Shown: positions 33,756 to 42,432, numbered from the stretch's first letter. The stretch: 64,000 bases of DNA from Sporosarcina luteola (GCF_023715585.1 NZ_JAMBOK010000001.1:1984001-2048000), one strand, 5' to 3'. Made by a program: numbers and translations. The notes: generated by a model from the sequence alone, not told the origin.

Positions 33756-34793
33756 TTGAAGAAACTTCTTTTATTCATCATAAGTCTAGGGATATTGGCG
33801 GGTTGTTCTTTCTCTGGTGAAACGGCTGCAACCTATATCCAAGCCAAACGACTGGCCACGAATCTAGAAGCCCCCTGGTCCATTGCTTCGGACGGGGAAC
33901 GCTTTTTCATTTCAGAAAGGGGAGGGGCGATTGTAAGAGTCGAGAAGAACGGGAAAACGATACGGGAGAAAGTCCGTTTGTCAGATCCACTTTCAAATGC
34001 TGCAGAAGCAGGATTGTTGGGGTTTGTTCTTCACGATGATTTCCATGAATCCAGACTCGCCTATGCGTATTACACGTATAATTCGGACGGATCTCCTGTC
34101 AATCGAATTGTGACGCTGAAGTACGACGGTGAGGACTGGGAGGAGACGGAAATCCTTTTGGACGGAATTGAATCAGGGCCTGTCCATCACGGGGGACGGC
34201 TTGCATTATCACCGGAAGGGGTTCTCTTTGCAACGATTGGTGACGGTGCTGCTCCTGAAAACGCACAAGACCCGAATTCATTCAACGGGAAGATAGTGAA
34301 ACTCCAGGAAAATGGCAGTTTCACCACTGTGAGTTTGGGGCACCGGAATCCACAAGGGCTTGCTTGGAATGCGGAGAGTGATCTTTATTCTTCGGAGCAC
34401 GGGCAGTCCGCAAACGATGAAGTCAATAAGATTGAGCAAGGAGGGAATTATGGCTGGCCGGTAATTGAAGGGCATGAAGGCAGGGAAGGCATGATTTCTC
34501 CGCTTCTCACTTCGGGGACAAACGAAACATGGGCGCCGTCCGGAATCACGTTTCACAACGGCTTGCTATATGTTGCGGCTCTCAGAGGGGAAGCCATTTT
34601 AGTGATCAACCCGGAAACGATGGAGGTTGAAGAAAAAATAGAAGGCTATGGGCGTATTCGGGATATCCATTCTGACGGGGAGTCACTTTACTTCATATCC
34701 AATAACACAGATGGTCGGGGAAGCCCTTCCGAATCGGATGATGTTTTGTATAAGTTTGTGAATATCAAAAAAATAGCAGATGAAAGAAGATGA
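33756..34793 (+). CDS. PQQ-dependent aldose sugar dehydrogenase-like lipoprotein
   Basis: 345 residues. Lipoprotein signal LLLFIISLGILAGCSF (Cys17 lipidated). The beta-propeller carries motifs of soluble glucose dehydrogenase/YliI: LEAPWSIASDGERFFISERG, GPVHHGGRLALSPEG, ATIGDGA, GHRNPQGLAWN, SEHGQSANDEVNKIEQGGNYGWP. These proteins oxidise aldoses with PQQ; no PQQ synthesis genes are in the window. Start is TTG behind GGAAGGAG. It is divergent from the Tat/GMC cluster, suggesting extracellular sugar oxidation as a shared theme. Confidence 0.87.
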   Translation: MKKLLLFIISLGILAGCSFSGETAATYIQAKRLATNLEAPWSIASDGERFFISERGGAIVRVEKNGKTIREKVRLSDPLSNAAEAGLLGFVLHDDFHESRLAYAYYTYNSDGSPVNRIVTLKYDGEDWEETEILLDGIESGPVHHGGRLALSPEGVLFATIGDGAAPENAQDPNSFNGKIVKLQENGSFTTVSLGHRNPQGLAWNAESDLYSSEHGQSANDEVNKIEQGGNYGWPVIEGHEGREGMISPLLTSGTNETWAPSGITFHNGLLYVAALRGEAILVINPETMEVEEKIEGYGRIRDIHSDGESLYFISNNTDGRGSPSESDDVLYKFVNIKKIADERR

Positions 34794-34818
34794 CATCTTC
34801 CTTCACCTGTCCATTGAT

Positions 34819-35214
34819 TCATTCTTCAAATCTTAAAATAGGAATGCGGTCTTCCAAGATTACAACCTCATCCAGCGGAAGATCAATACGAAATCCATCT
34901 TTGCCGTAAGCACTGACAGCGACTTTCTTATGGGCAAATGGATTATTCGTCACGAACGTCACAATGCCTGTCTCCTGCTCATAACTCTCCACCGCAAAAC
35001 GATGACCCGACAGAATGGCATATGGGAAAATCTCATAAGCATCTTCCAGCTCATCTGTGCTTATTTCCTTGAATAAATGACCATTCGTTCCCATTTCAAC
35101 AAATCCTAATTCCTCGTCTTTAGGATCCCCAGACTGCAAAAAATAGTTACGTCGTTGGGATACGATGGGATATTCTTTACCGTTCCAAACTGCAAAACGA
35201 CCTTTTCTAATCAT
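34819..35214 (-). CDS. Hypothetical protein (131 aa)
   Basis: Begins MIRKGRFAVWNGKEYPIVSQ; beta-rich, acidic, with no membrane segment or signal. I do not recognise the family. ATG 35214 has GGAGG 7 nt upstream; an upstream in-frame start at 35295 crosses the promoter region and is rejected. It converges on the sugar dehydrogenase gene with a short TGAAGATG/CATCTTC hairpin between them. Confidence 0.7.
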   Translation of the reverse strand: MIRKGRFAVWNGKEYPIVSQRRNYFLQSGDPKDEELGFVEMGTNGHLFKEISTDELEDAYEIFPYAILSGHRFAVESYEQETGIVTFVTNNPFAHKKVAVSAYGKDGFRIDLPLDEVVILEDRIPILRFEE

Positions 35215-35365
35215 TCCATCTCCTCCAAGAAATACTAATATGTATACTTCCATTATATAAATCACACAAATTCGGAAAAAGGTAAGTTCATCCAAATTTT
35301 CGACATAATTTTCAAGGACTATCCACTCTTGCCAGCCCGAAAATCTTGAGCCTTCGAGTTTTTAC

Positions 35366-35390
35366 GTTTGCCTTTCTCCCTATGGGGTAT
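35366..35390 (+). promoter_or_regulatory. Sigma-B promoter of csbD
   Basis: GTTTGC (35366-35371), 13-nt spacer, GGGTAT (35385-35390). Confidence 0.8.
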
Positions 35391-35423
35391 TTAAAAACTA
35401 CTATACTTTAAGGAGGTTTTATT

Positions 35424-35624
35424 ATGAACGAAAGAGGAAACTCGGACAAGTTCAAAAGCGTTGTGAATAAAGTTAAAGGTGAAGCAAAAGACCAATTTGG
35501 TAACGCGACGGACGATCCAATGCTGCAGGCTGAAGGAAAACTGGATAAATTGAAAGGCGAAGCACAGCAGGAAATCGGCGAATTCAAGGATCGTTTCGGT
35601 AATTACAAGAATGAACGACGTTAA
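35424..35624 (+). CDS. csbD: CsbD family general stress protein
   Basis: 66 residues, hydrophilic and largely helical, with the repeated CsbD pattern VVNKVKGEAKDQFGNATDDP and GKLDKLKGEAQQEIGEFKDRF. CsbD is a sigma-B-controlled protein of unknown biochemical role. AAGGAGG precedes the ATG and a clear sigma-B promoter lies upstream. Confidence 0.92.
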   Translation: MNERGNSDKFKSVVNKVKGEAKDQFGNATDDPMLQAEGKLDKLKGEAQQEIGEFKDRFGNYKNERR

Positions 35625-35629
35625 GTGAA

Positions 35630-35668
35630 GGAAGGCTGTCTCCTGAAAAGGAAGCAGCCTTCCCTTTC
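35630..35668. terminator. Terminator between csbD and the convergent 62-aa gene
   Basis: GGAAGGCTG and CAGCCTTCC stem, followed by CTTTCCTT; it may act in both directions. Confidence 0.8.
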
Positions 35669-35669
35669 C

Positions 35670-35858
35670 TTATAAATGCTCGGTGTTGATCCGTGGAACC
35701 GTGCCGGTATTCTCATCCCTCGGCTGCAAGCTGTCATCACCTGAAAGCACTTCACCGCTGTCTGTCAGTTGTGCCCTACTATCCCTTTCTGCATCTTCAA
35801 TTTCTACGGCTTTTTCGTTTTTCACGGCTTCGCTCCTACCGACGTATCTTTTTTCCAC
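35670..35858 (-). CDS. Small hydrophilic protein (62 aa), probable sigma-B member
   Basis: Begins MEKRYVGRSEAVKNEKAVEI; highly charged and probably disordered. Unknown family. Start is GTG with AGGAG 10 nt upstream. A sigma-B-like promoter (35895-35918) and its placement facing csbD support it as a real gene. Confidence 0.6.
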   Translation of the reverse strand: MEKRYVGRSEAVKNEKAVEIEDAERDSRAQLTDSGEVLSGDDSLQPRDENTGTVPRINTEHL

Positions 35859-35894
35859 GTTTCACACACTCCTTTTTCATTTATTTTTAATACT

Positions 35895-35918
35895 TTACCC
35901 CTAGATTCGACTGAAAAC
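35895..35918 (-). promoter_or_regulatory. Sigma-B-like promoter for the 62-aa gene
   Basis: Minus strand GTTTTC (35913-35918), 12-nt spacer, GGGTAA (35895-35900). Confidence 0.55.
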
Positions 35919-35997
35919 ACATTTTGTTTGTCTGTATTAAATGTTTAGTACAGGCCAATCACGTGAATAGAATAAGGAAAGAAAGGAAGTGCTTTCA

Positions 35998-36225
35998 ATG
36001 AATAAGAAAAAACCATTCGCTTCAGAAGATCGGAAAGACGCAGAAGGTCCTTTCATGGACAACCCCGAGAATTTACCGACTGACAAGGAGAGCATCTACG
36101 ACATGCATGAGGATATGCAAACCGTCGATTCGATTCCGTTGGAGGATGTCAGGTTGGAAGAACATGAGGAAGATCATCACCGTAAAACGAAAAGTAGTTC
36201 TTCCAGCGAGGAGAAATATAAATAA
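35998..36225 (+). CDS. Small acidic protein (75 aa), possible general stress protein
   Basis: Begins MNKKKPFASEDRKDAEGPF and ends with a His/Lys/Ser-rich tail. No recognised domain. GAAAGGAAG lies 8 nt before ATG 35998. Upstream GTTTAG (35943) and GTGAAT (35963), 14 nt apart, form a weak sigma-B-like promoter. A perfect terminator follows. Confidence 0.68.
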   Translation: MNKKKPFASEDRKDAEGPFMDNPENLPTDKESIYDMHEDMQTVDSIPLEDVRLEEHEEDHHRKTKSSSSSEEKYK

Positions 36226-36226
36226 G

Positions 36227-36263
36227 CACAAAAAAGCAGAGGATGATCCTCTGCTTTTTTGTG
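36227..36263. terminator. Strong terminator after the 75-aa gene
   Basis: CACAAAAAAGCAGAGGA and TCCTCTGCTTTTTTGTG form a perfect 17-bp stem with a 3-nt loop. Confidence 0.93.
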
Positions 36264-36309
36264 AACTAGCATGTCATAGTCTGTCGATATTCCCCGGGAA
36301 ATGTCAAAA

Positions 36310-37092
36310 TCAAACTAGAGTCTTGGCAGCATTCCGTTTTGCCATATACATCCCGAAAAAGACAAGCAAAACGATGAAGATGATAGTAAGCCCCACACTC
36401 ATCCAAAAATCAGATTGATCCACAGACGCCCCGAATGCATTCAATGCATACGTACTCAATTTCCAGGGGGATATCGTCCAGTACGTGCCGATGATACCGT
36501 CAAGGACCTGGAAAACGAGCAAAATTAAAATCGAAAGCCCCGCAGTCCCGCCCGTAGGCATCCAAGCGCTCAATGACAGAACGACCGTCACTGCGAAAAT
36601 TAGCCACAAACTATACGTTCCTAAAAACGCGAAGACTTCCCCTGCCGCTACCGGGTTGAATAAAATCCGGATATAATACCATGCCGCCAAAAAACCTAAC
36701 CAAACACTTGCCAATACAATCACATTGACGACAATCCATTTGCTGAGGAAATATTGGGAAAATGACATTGGCCTCACGTATAGAAGCGTAGCCGTCCCGG
36801 TTTTCCGCTCACCCGAAATAGAGCCCATGAAAGCAAGGATGATGACAAGGATGCCGATTATCTGATATTGACCCATTAATGAGACAAAAATATCTTCTCC
36901 CCGGAATTTTGGCCAGACGAAATCCGTCCCTTCCGGCAAGTTTCCAACACTTTTCATAATTTCAGGGAGGAAGTGGTTCGTAATCGGCTCTAGTATTCCA
37001 AAGATAACGAACACAATCGGAATCCAATACAGTTTGAAATTGCGGACATTTTCCCGCCATTCCTTGCGTAATAATGCATTCAAGCTGCTCAT
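36310..37092 (-). CDS. ABC-2 type permease (NosY-like)
   Basis: 260 residues with six membrane segments (LYWIPIVFVIFGILEP, YQIIGILVIILAFMGSISGE, VGLTIIFIVLLVFFGMYMA and others). The GSISGERKTGTATLLYVRP stretch is typical of ABC-2 exporters. Its ATG overlaps the ATPase stop by 4 nt. Substrate unknown; drug or peptide export and membrane-stress roles are common for this type. Confidence 0.85.
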   Translation of the reverse strand: MSSLNALLRKEWRENVRNFKLYWIPIVFVIFGILEPITNHFLPEIMKSVGNLPEGTDFVWPKFRGEDIFVSLMGQYQIIGILVIILAFMGSISGERKTGTATLLYVRPMSFSQYFLSKWIVVNVIVLASVWLGFLAAWYYIRILFNPVAAGEVFAFLGTYSLWLIFAVTVVLSLSAWMPTGGTAGLSILILLVFQVLDGIIGTYWTISPWKLSTYALNAFGASVDQSDFWMSVGLTIIFIVLLVFFGMYMAKRNAAKTLV

Positions 37093-37991
37093 TCCTCCAC
37101 CGCCACCTTCATGAAAATGTCTTCCAAGCTGGCCGTCTGCAACTCCACTTTCCTTATATGGAGGGATTCTGTATGCAACAGCGCTAAAACTTCAGACGTC
37201 CCAACCTTTTCCTCGACTGCATCGATGGATACTTGCTTCTTTTCCACCCTGACTGCCCAAGGGGAAATGGCGGTAAACCTCTCAGCCTCTATGACCGACT
37301 CAAACTCGATGAGAACGCGGGGGTTGGCGTATTTCTCTCGGATGGAATCGAGCGATCCATTTTCAACAAGGACTCCTTTACGCAGGAATAACAGCTGGTC
37401 AGTCATTTCTTCTGCATCATTTAAGATATGGGTCGAATATAAAATTGTCGTCTTCTGTTGAAGTTCCTTCAGCAAATTCATCACCTGGCGCCGTCCGACC
37501 GGGTCGAGCGCCGACACTGGCTCATCCAATAGCAGCAACTCCGGTTCATGGACAATCGCCTGGGCCAAACCGAGCCTTTGCTTCATGCCGCCGGAGAATG
37601 TTCCGGCCCTCTTTTTCATCGAATCCCCAAGACCGACAAACTCAAGCGTCTTTTTAGCTTCCGATAACGCTCGCCTCTTTTCAACGCCACTCAACACCGC
37701 AGCCATTTCAGTGAATTCGAGTGCTGTCAACCAAGGGAAGAACTTCGGGTATTGAGGAAGATATCCGATGGAAGCCCGGATGTCCGGCTTCGGCTTCCCA
37801 CGGAATAAAATCGATCCATTGGTTGGAGCGACAAGTCCAGCTAACATCGACAATGTCGTCGTTTTTCCTGCTCCGTTCGGTCCAATCAATGCCGTCGATG
37901 TCCCTTCCCCTAATTCGAATGTAATTGAATTGACGGCTTTGTGACTACCATAACTCTTCGAAAGTTCATGCACTTGCAACAACTGCGTCAT
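37089..37991 (-). CDS. ABC transporter ATPase (ABC-2 exporter)
   Basis: 300 residues from ATG 37991 (MTQLLQVHELSKSYG; GGGAGG 8 nt upstream). Walker A GPNGAGKTTT, signature FSGGMKQR, Walker B LLLDEPVSALDP. A C-terminal accessory domain (about 220-300) follows the nucleotide-binding domain. It overlaps both neighbours by 4 nt, so the three genes are translationally coupled. Confidence 0.9.
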   Translation of the reverse strand: MTQLLQVHELSKSYGSHKAVNSITFELGEGTSTALIGPNGAGKTTTLSMLAGLVAPTNGSILFRGKPKPDIRASIGYLPQYPKFFPWLTALEFTEMAAVLSGVEKRRALSEAKKTLEFVGLGDSMKKRAGTFSGGMKQRLGLAQAIVHEPELLLLDEPVSALDPVGRRQVMNLLKELQQKTTILYSTHILNDAEEMTDQLLFLRKGVLVENGSLDSIREKYANPRVLIEFESVIEAERFTAISPWAVRVEKKQVSIDAVEEKVGTSEVLALLHTESLHIRKVELQTASLEDIFMKVAVEE

Positions 37992-38188
37992 GCCTGCTTC
38001 CTCCCGAAGATGAAATACAAAATTGGTCCAATGAGACCGAGGAGCAATATGATGAAAATCCACAGGATGAATGGTCCATTGGTCCGTTGATGACGGATGA
38101 CATCAACCAAAGCGACAACCATCAAGATCAATTGAAGTACAAGTACCGGTAAAATGAGGCTCCAAGGTATATTTGCAATCTCCGACAT
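37988..38188 (-). CDS. PLDc_N-domain small membrane protein
   Basis: 66 residues from ATG 38188 (MSEIANIPWSLILPVLVLQL): two membrane segments around VDVIRHQRTNGPFILW and a final GPILYFIFGRK, the phospholipase-D-nuclease N-terminal family. It is the first gene of the ABC operon and overlaps the ATPase start by ATGA. GAGAGG is 11 nt before 38188; a GTG at 38197 is too close to it. Confidence 0.78.
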   Translation of the reverse strand: MSEIANIPWSLILPVLVLQLILMVVALVDVIRHQRTNGPFILWIFIILLLGLIGPILYFIFGRKQA

Positions 38189-38208
38189 GAACGTCACAAC
38201 CTCTCTTT

Positions 38209-38256
38209 TTGTTATACATCGAGTATAACACGCTTGTTATACGCTGTATATAACAA
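38209..38256 (-). promoter_or_regulatory. Two tandem palindromic operators upstream of the ABC operon
   Basis: TTGTTATA-N7-TATAACA(C/A) occurs twice (38209-38231 and 38234-38256), 25 nt apart centre to centre. No regulator gene is adjacent; GntR-type repressors bind sites of this general form. Confidence 0.7.
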
Positions 38257-38315
38257 ATTAAAGTTTTCTTAAATATTATTCTTACCTTACTGGCTTTTAA
38301 GGGCTGGCGGCTCAC

Positions 38316-38326
38316 TTTGAGCGCGG
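38316..38326. repeat. Single copy of the TTTGAGCGCGG core (remnant of an array E-type repeat)
   Basis: TTTGAGCGCGG, preceded by GGCTCAC as in array E units, stands alone between the ABC operon promoter and the EamA gene. Confidence 0.45.
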
Positions 38327-38405
38327 TTCCTATAGATTGACTACCCGTACTGATTCCCCCCAACCGTGTTATACTATTGCGAGAATTGGAACTGGAGGTC
38401 GCAAG

Positions 38406-39293
38406 ATGAAACCATGGATGTATCCGCTGTTCGTCATTCTTGGGGCGTGCAGCTATGGAATTCTTTCAACAATCATTAAATTGGCCATTGCGGACGGGTT
38501 TACAGCACCCCAAGCAGTAACGAGCCAATACTATACCGGTTTTCTATTAGCCGCACTTATATACCTTTTCACCCGGCGGACGCTTCCTAAGTTCGGCGGC
38601 GGTTTTACGCTGGTCATCGCCGGTCTGCTAACAGCAATCACAGGAACAGTTTATGGGAAAGCTGTCAGCTTGATGCCCGCTTCCCTCGCAGTTGTCATGC
38701 TCTTTCAATTTACGTGGATCGGCATGCTTCTCGATTGCATCGCCCGCCGACGCCTTCCGAAACGAATTGAAGTCATTTCCTTACTGTTTTTATTCGGAGG
38801 TACGATTTTTGCTGCAGGTGTCATCGATGCCGACTTAAGCGGCATCCCTTGGCATGGATGGGCATGGGGAATGGTTTCGGCAGTCAGTTTCTCGGCATTC
38901 CTCATGGTGAATCAGCGGCAAGTGGAAGAGATGGACATGATCACAAGGCTATTGTTCATGGCATTCTTCGCCGCAGTCGCCATCACCTTCTTTCAAGAGC
39001 CGCAAATCGTCTGGGATGGCACATTGCTGAACGGCTTATGGATTTATGGTTTGATTTTAGGGGTGTTCGGCATCATTTTGCCGATCCTGCTCTTCTCCAT
39101 CGGCATTCCAAAAGTCGGTACAGGAATGGCATCGATTTTAAGCGCGATCGAACTGCCGGTTGCCGTCACTGTTTCGATGCTTTTATTGCATGAGCATATG
39201 ACCGTTTTGCAGATTACAGGAATTGTGATCATCCTCATTGGCATGACATTGCCTAGCATCGCTAACCGACGGATACGATTGAAAGATGCTTAG
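38406..39293 (+). CDS. EamA/DMT-family transporter
   Basis: 295 residues with ten membrane segments in two EamA repeats. The second repeat ends with GTGMASILSAIELPVAVTVS and LLLHEHMTVLQITGIVIILI, the typical EamA close. ATG 38406 is preceded by GGAGGTCGCAAG. Substrate unknown (amino acid or drug/metabolite export is common). Single gene with its own terminator. Confidence 0.85.
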   Translation: MKPWMYPLFVILGACSYGILSTIIKLAIADGFTAPQAVTSQYYTGFLLAALIYLFTRRTLPKFGGGFTLVIAGLLTAITGTVYGKAVSLMPASLAVVMLFQFTWIGMLLDCIARRRLPKRIEVISLLFLFGGTIFAAGVIDADLSGIPWHGWAWGMVSAVSFSAFLMVNQRQVEEMDMITRLLFMAFFAAVAITFFQEPQIVWDGTLLNGLWIYGLILGVFGIILPILLFSIGIPKVGTGMASILSAIELPVAVTVSMLLLHEHMTVLQITGIVIILIGMTLPSIANRRIRLKDA

Positions 39294-39300
39294 GAGGTAT

Positions 39301-39332
39301 CCACATCACGTTAATTAGTGATGTGGTTTTTT
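39301..39332 (+). terminator. Terminator after the EamA gene
   Basis: CCACATCAC and GTGATGTGG perfect 9-bp stem followed by T6. Confidence 0.92.
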
Positions 39333-39342
39333 ATTGCACCGA

Positions 39343-39374
39343 AAACTTTTCGGCACTCCGGAGGGTATATATAG
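39343..39374 (+). promoter_or_regulatory. ECF-type promoter upstream of the sigma factor gene
   Basis: GAAAACTTTT followed, 17 nt after GAAAAC, by GGTATA. This resembles the AAC-rich -35 of ECF (sigma-W type) autoregulated promoters. Confidence 0.45.
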
Positions 39375-39413
39375 TGAGAGCAGCAAACTAGGTTTCTAAA
39401 AGGAGTGTACCGC

Positions 39414-39938
39414 GTGCAGGAAAAGTGGGTTCGGAAAATACGGGCAGGCGATCAAGCCGCATTCCGTCAATTTTATGAGGCGTATGCCGGTACGGCAATC
39501 CGGACGGCGAGCGCAATCACCCGCAACCGGGAGATGGCGAAAGATGCGGTGCAGGAAACGTTTATCCGGGTGTATCGGCAAATCGGCAGCTATAATCCAA
39601 CTTTGCCATTCGACCCTTGGTTCTATCGGATATTGACGAATGAATGTCTTCGTTTACTGAAAAGGGAATCACCCCTTTTGAATATCGATTCGATTGAGAA
39701 CGAGCCTTCCCTAGCAGAGAAATCATTCGAGCAGTTGACGGAGCTCTACGATATTATTCAAGCATTGGACGATTCAATCCGGATTCCGCTTATCTTGAAA
39801 TATAGTAAAGGATTTTCCGAAAAAGAGATCGCGGACATTTTAGGGTTGAATCAAAACACTGTCAAGTCGCGATTGTTTAAAGGAAGAAAGCGATTGAAAG
39901 AACAGTTGCAATCTATTCGAGAGGAGGATCTGTCCTGA
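39414..39938 (+). CDS. ECF-family RNA polymerase sigma factor
   Basis: 174 residues from GTG 39414 (AAAGGAG at 8 nt). Region 2: FYEAYAGTAIRTASAITRNR and DAVQETFIRVYRQI; region 4: KYSKGFSEKEIADILGLNQN and TVKSRLFKGRKRL. ECF sigma factors respond to envelope stress under control of an anti-sigma factor, here the next gene, which overlaps it by 1 nt (TGATG). Confidence 0.93.
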   Translation: MQEKWVRKIRAGDQAAFRQFYEAYAGTAIRTASAITRNREMAKDAVQETFIRVYRQIGSYNPTLPFDPWFYRILTNECLRLLKRESPLLNIDSIENEPSLAEKSFEQLTELYDIIQALDDSIRIPLILKYSKGFSEKEIADILGLNQNTVKSRLFKGRKRLKEQLQSIREEDLS

Positions 39939-40672
39939 TGAGCAAATTTGATGAGCGGATAAAGAGCGAGCTTGAACAACAAACACGCGCAGATGTGCAT
40001 GATTTGAAGGAAGATATTTGGAATGAAGTCAACGTGGAACTATTTGAAGGGAAAAAGACAATAATAAAGAGAAGAAAACGCTGGATGCCTGCAATGCTGA
40101 TTGCGGCGGCGGCACTTGTCATTGCGTTCACGTTGCAGAGCAAGTCCGGGATGGCATTGATCAAAGGCATAAAAGATATGTTTGTTCCCGAAAAGGAGAT
40201 TATCCAGAGCATTGAAGGGCAAGACGAGCCGACGGAAGTTTACCTAAATGAAGGGAAGGATTCCGAGTACATCATCTATGTGGATGAATCACGCTATAAA
40301 ATGATTAAAGGTGAAGACGCAGACATTATTACGACGATTGAACCTCTTCCAGAGAAATACCCCGAAGTAAGCATGGAAATAAAACAATATCCAACTGACA
40401 AGCCGGAAACGCTTGTGAAGGAGCTTGAGGAAAAGTTGAAGGTTGGATTCCCTGATCTTCGGGCCGTTGAAATAGTCTCGGAGCCTATCGAAGGGTTCTG
40501 GCTGCATGGACTGACTGAGTCGACTTGGGACGGTAAGGTCATTGATGTGTACGTCATGAGCAACGGGAAAGATGGAAGCTTTGTCATTACCGAAAAGTAC
40601 TTCCTTGAGGCAGCGGAAGGTCATGGCGCAAGATTTCATCATATGCTACAGAGCTTTAAAATTATCGAATAG
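39938..40672 (+). CDS. Membrane anti-sigma factor with DUF4367-like extracytoplasmic domain
   Basis: 244 residues: cytoplasmic N-terminus (1-46; MSKFDERIKSELEQQTRADV), one membrane segment (WMPAMLIAAAALVIAFTL, about 49-66), then an extracytoplasmic region (about 70-244) with DUF4367-like character (GFWLHGLTESTWDGKVIDVY). It probably holds the sigma factor at the membrane until a signal triggers release or proteolysis. Translationally coupled to the sigma gene. Confidence 0.82.
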   Translation: MSKFDERIKSELEQQTRADVHDLKEDIWNEVNVELFEGKKTIIKRRKRWMPAMLIAAAALVIAFTLQSKSGMALIKGIKDMFVPEKEIIQSIEGQDEPTEVYLNEGKDSEYIIYVDESRYKMIKGEDADIITTIEPLPEKYPEVSMEIKQYPTDKPETLVKELEEKLKVGFPDLRAVEIVSEPIEGFWLHGLTESTWDGKVIDVYVMSNGKDGSFVITEKYFLEAAEGHGARFHHMLQSFKIIE

Positions 40673-40806
40673 ACGGAGTTTTGAAGGGGGACCCTTTTTC
40701 CCCTTCTTTTTTTTTAGGTATAAAAGTAGATTCGTGTACTCTTATGCATATGTTATAAGAAGATAGGGTATAGATTGAGAAGTAGATAGCAAGGAGGCTC
40801 TTGGGC

Positions 40807-41166
40807 ATGGATATTTTCATGATTGTCATTGATACGCTGATTGTTTTATTATATCTAACGCTGATCGCATTCATTACACCTTTCACGATGAAGTATTTAA
40901 AAAGAAGGAACCAGGATATATTCATTCAAATGCTGCCGATCTGTTTCATTGTTTTTGTCAGTAGCATTATCATTTCCATGGGGCTTGGCGGCTTCAATGA
41001 GGTGCTGTTCTTTCAAATAACGAGTATCGTTTCATTGGTTCTTCTAGGTTCTCTATTGTTCCTGACATTGGCAATGAGAATATTGTGGAAAGATAAATAT
41101 GATATGTTAGTTGAAAGGATCCTTTCCTTTCTCACAAAACATGAACGGAGCTTCTCACTGAAATAA
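40807..41166 (+). CDS. Small membrane protein of unknown function (119 aa)
   Basis: Three hydrophobic segments (IVIDTLIVLLYLTLIAFI, MLPICFIVFVSSIIISMGL, ITSIVSLVLLGSLLFLTLAM) and a basic C-terminus. Unrecognised family. ATG 40807 has GGAGG 9 nt upstream. Own terminator downstream. Confidence 0.7.
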   Translation: MDIFMIVIDTLIVLLYLTLIAFITPFTMKYLKRRNQDIFIQMLPICFIVFVSSIIISMGLGGFNEVLFFQITSIVSLVLLGSLLFLTLAMRILWKDKYDMLVERILSFLTKHERSFSLK

Positions 41167-41187
41167 GTGGGAAGCCCTTTTCTTTTT
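41150..41187 (+). terminator. Terminator after the 119-aa membrane protein gene
   Basis: GCTTCTCACT and AGTGGGAAGC stem followed by CCTTTTCTTTTT; it overlaps the stop codon. Confidence 0.82.
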
Positions 41188-41230
41188 GTTGTACACTATT
41201 GATAAACTATTCACGCTAGGAGACGGTAAT

Positions 41231-42424
41231 ATGTTGAAGGACCGTATTTATTATCAAAATGCATATAAAAGGACGTTTAAAGCTCATATTGTCGGGAACG
41301 GAAAGGATTCTAATGGACGTCCCTATGTCGTATTGAGCAACACCGCATTCTATCCGACCGGCGGCGGGCAGCCGCATGATACAGGAACCATAGAAGGTGT
41401 CCAGGTAATTGATGTGGAGGAAATGGACGGTGAAATCCGCCATTTCCTTGAAGAGGAGCTTCAATCCAAAGAGGATGTGGAGGGCGAGATCGATTGGGAG
41501 CGCCGTTTCGACCATATGCAGCAGCATGCGGGGCAGCATATTTTGACGGCTGCTTTTGTCCGGCTCTACGGATTTCAGACAGTCAGTTTTCATCTTGGCA
41601 GAGGGCTTGTGTCCATCGATTTGGACGTGGAAGACGTGACTGCGGAGCAATTGGATGCTGCTGAAAAGCTTGCGAATGATGTCATTCTGGAAAACCGTCC
41701 GATTGAAACAAAATGGGTGACGGAAGACGAGCTTTCGGAGTATTCGCTTCGTAAACAATTGGCCGTGACAGATGATATCAGGCTCGTTATCATACCGGAT
41801 TTCGATGATAACGGCTGCGGGGGCACCCACCCGTTGGAGACGGGGCAAGTTGGGATGTTGAAAATAATGTCCACAGAAAAACAGAAGCGGATAGTCCGTG
41901 TACATTTTGCATGCGGCGGCCGGGTCCTTCAACAGCTTCATCGGAAAAATGCGGAGTTGTCGGCAGCGTCCAAATTGCTGAGTGCACCTGAAGACGGTGT
42001 GAGTGATGCAATTGATCGGCTTTTGGCTTCGCATCATGAGTTGGAAAAATCGTTGAAAAAGACCAAGGAAGATTTGCTGTTATTGGAAGCGAAGAGCTTA
42101 TTGGATAATAAGAATGGTACTCTTGTTAGATTTTCATTCACCGATCGTACCGTACAAGACCTTCAAAAATTGGCACGGATGTTGGTTGCCGAGGATGAGA
42201 CGGTCATCGCCCTTCTCGTTGCCGAAAATGAAAACAGGCTCCAGTTCGTAGCTGCCCGTGGCGTATCCGCCGGGACAAGCATGAAACTGGTTTCCGCTTC
42301 AGCCTTGCCTCTCCTGAACGGAAAAGGAGGCGGAAATGATGCCTTGGTCCAAGGTGGCGGTGCGAAAACGATGAGTGCCGATGAACTATTACATGTAATG
42401 GAAAATTCAATTACACAGCAATAA
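41231..42424 (+). CDS. Alanyl-tRNA editing protein AlaX-L (DHHA1 domain)
   Basis: 397 residues from ATG 41231. An AlaRS-like editing domain has the zinc ligands QQHAGQH (HxxxH) and CGGTH (CxxxH); FYPTGGGQPHD matches the AlaX entry motif; a coiled coil (about 255-295) and a C-terminal DHHA1 domain with GGGNDALVQGGG follow. It hydrolyses Ser-tRNA(Ala) or Gly-tRNA(Ala) in trans. AGGAGACGG precedes the ATG. Confidence 0.92.
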   Translation: MLKDRIYYQNAYKRTFKAHIVGNGKDSNGRPYVVLSNTAFYPTGGGQPHDTGTIEGVQVIDVEEMDGEIRHFLEEELQSKEDVEGEIDWERRFDHMQQHAGQHILTAAFVRLYGFQTVSFHLGRGLVSIDLDVEDVTAEQLDAAEKLANDVILENRPIETKWVTEDELSEYSLRKQLAVTDDIRLVIIPDFDDNGCGGTHPLETGQVGMLKIMSTEKQKRIVRVHFACGGRVLQQLHRKNAELSAASKLLSAPEDGVSDAIDRLLASHHELEKSLKKTKEDLLLLEAKSLLDNKNGTLVRFSFTDRTVQDLQKLARMLVAEDETVIALLVAENENRLQFVAARGVSAGTSMKLVSASALPLLNGKGGGNDALVQGGGAKTMSADELLHVMENSITQQ

Positions 42425-42432
42425 ATATACAG

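Noticed and set aside
35215..35295. Hydrophobic N-terminal extension (MDELTFFRICVIYIM) of the 131-aa protein
   Set aside because: It lies in promoter-like AT-rich sequence, and ATG 35214 has a clear GGAGG.
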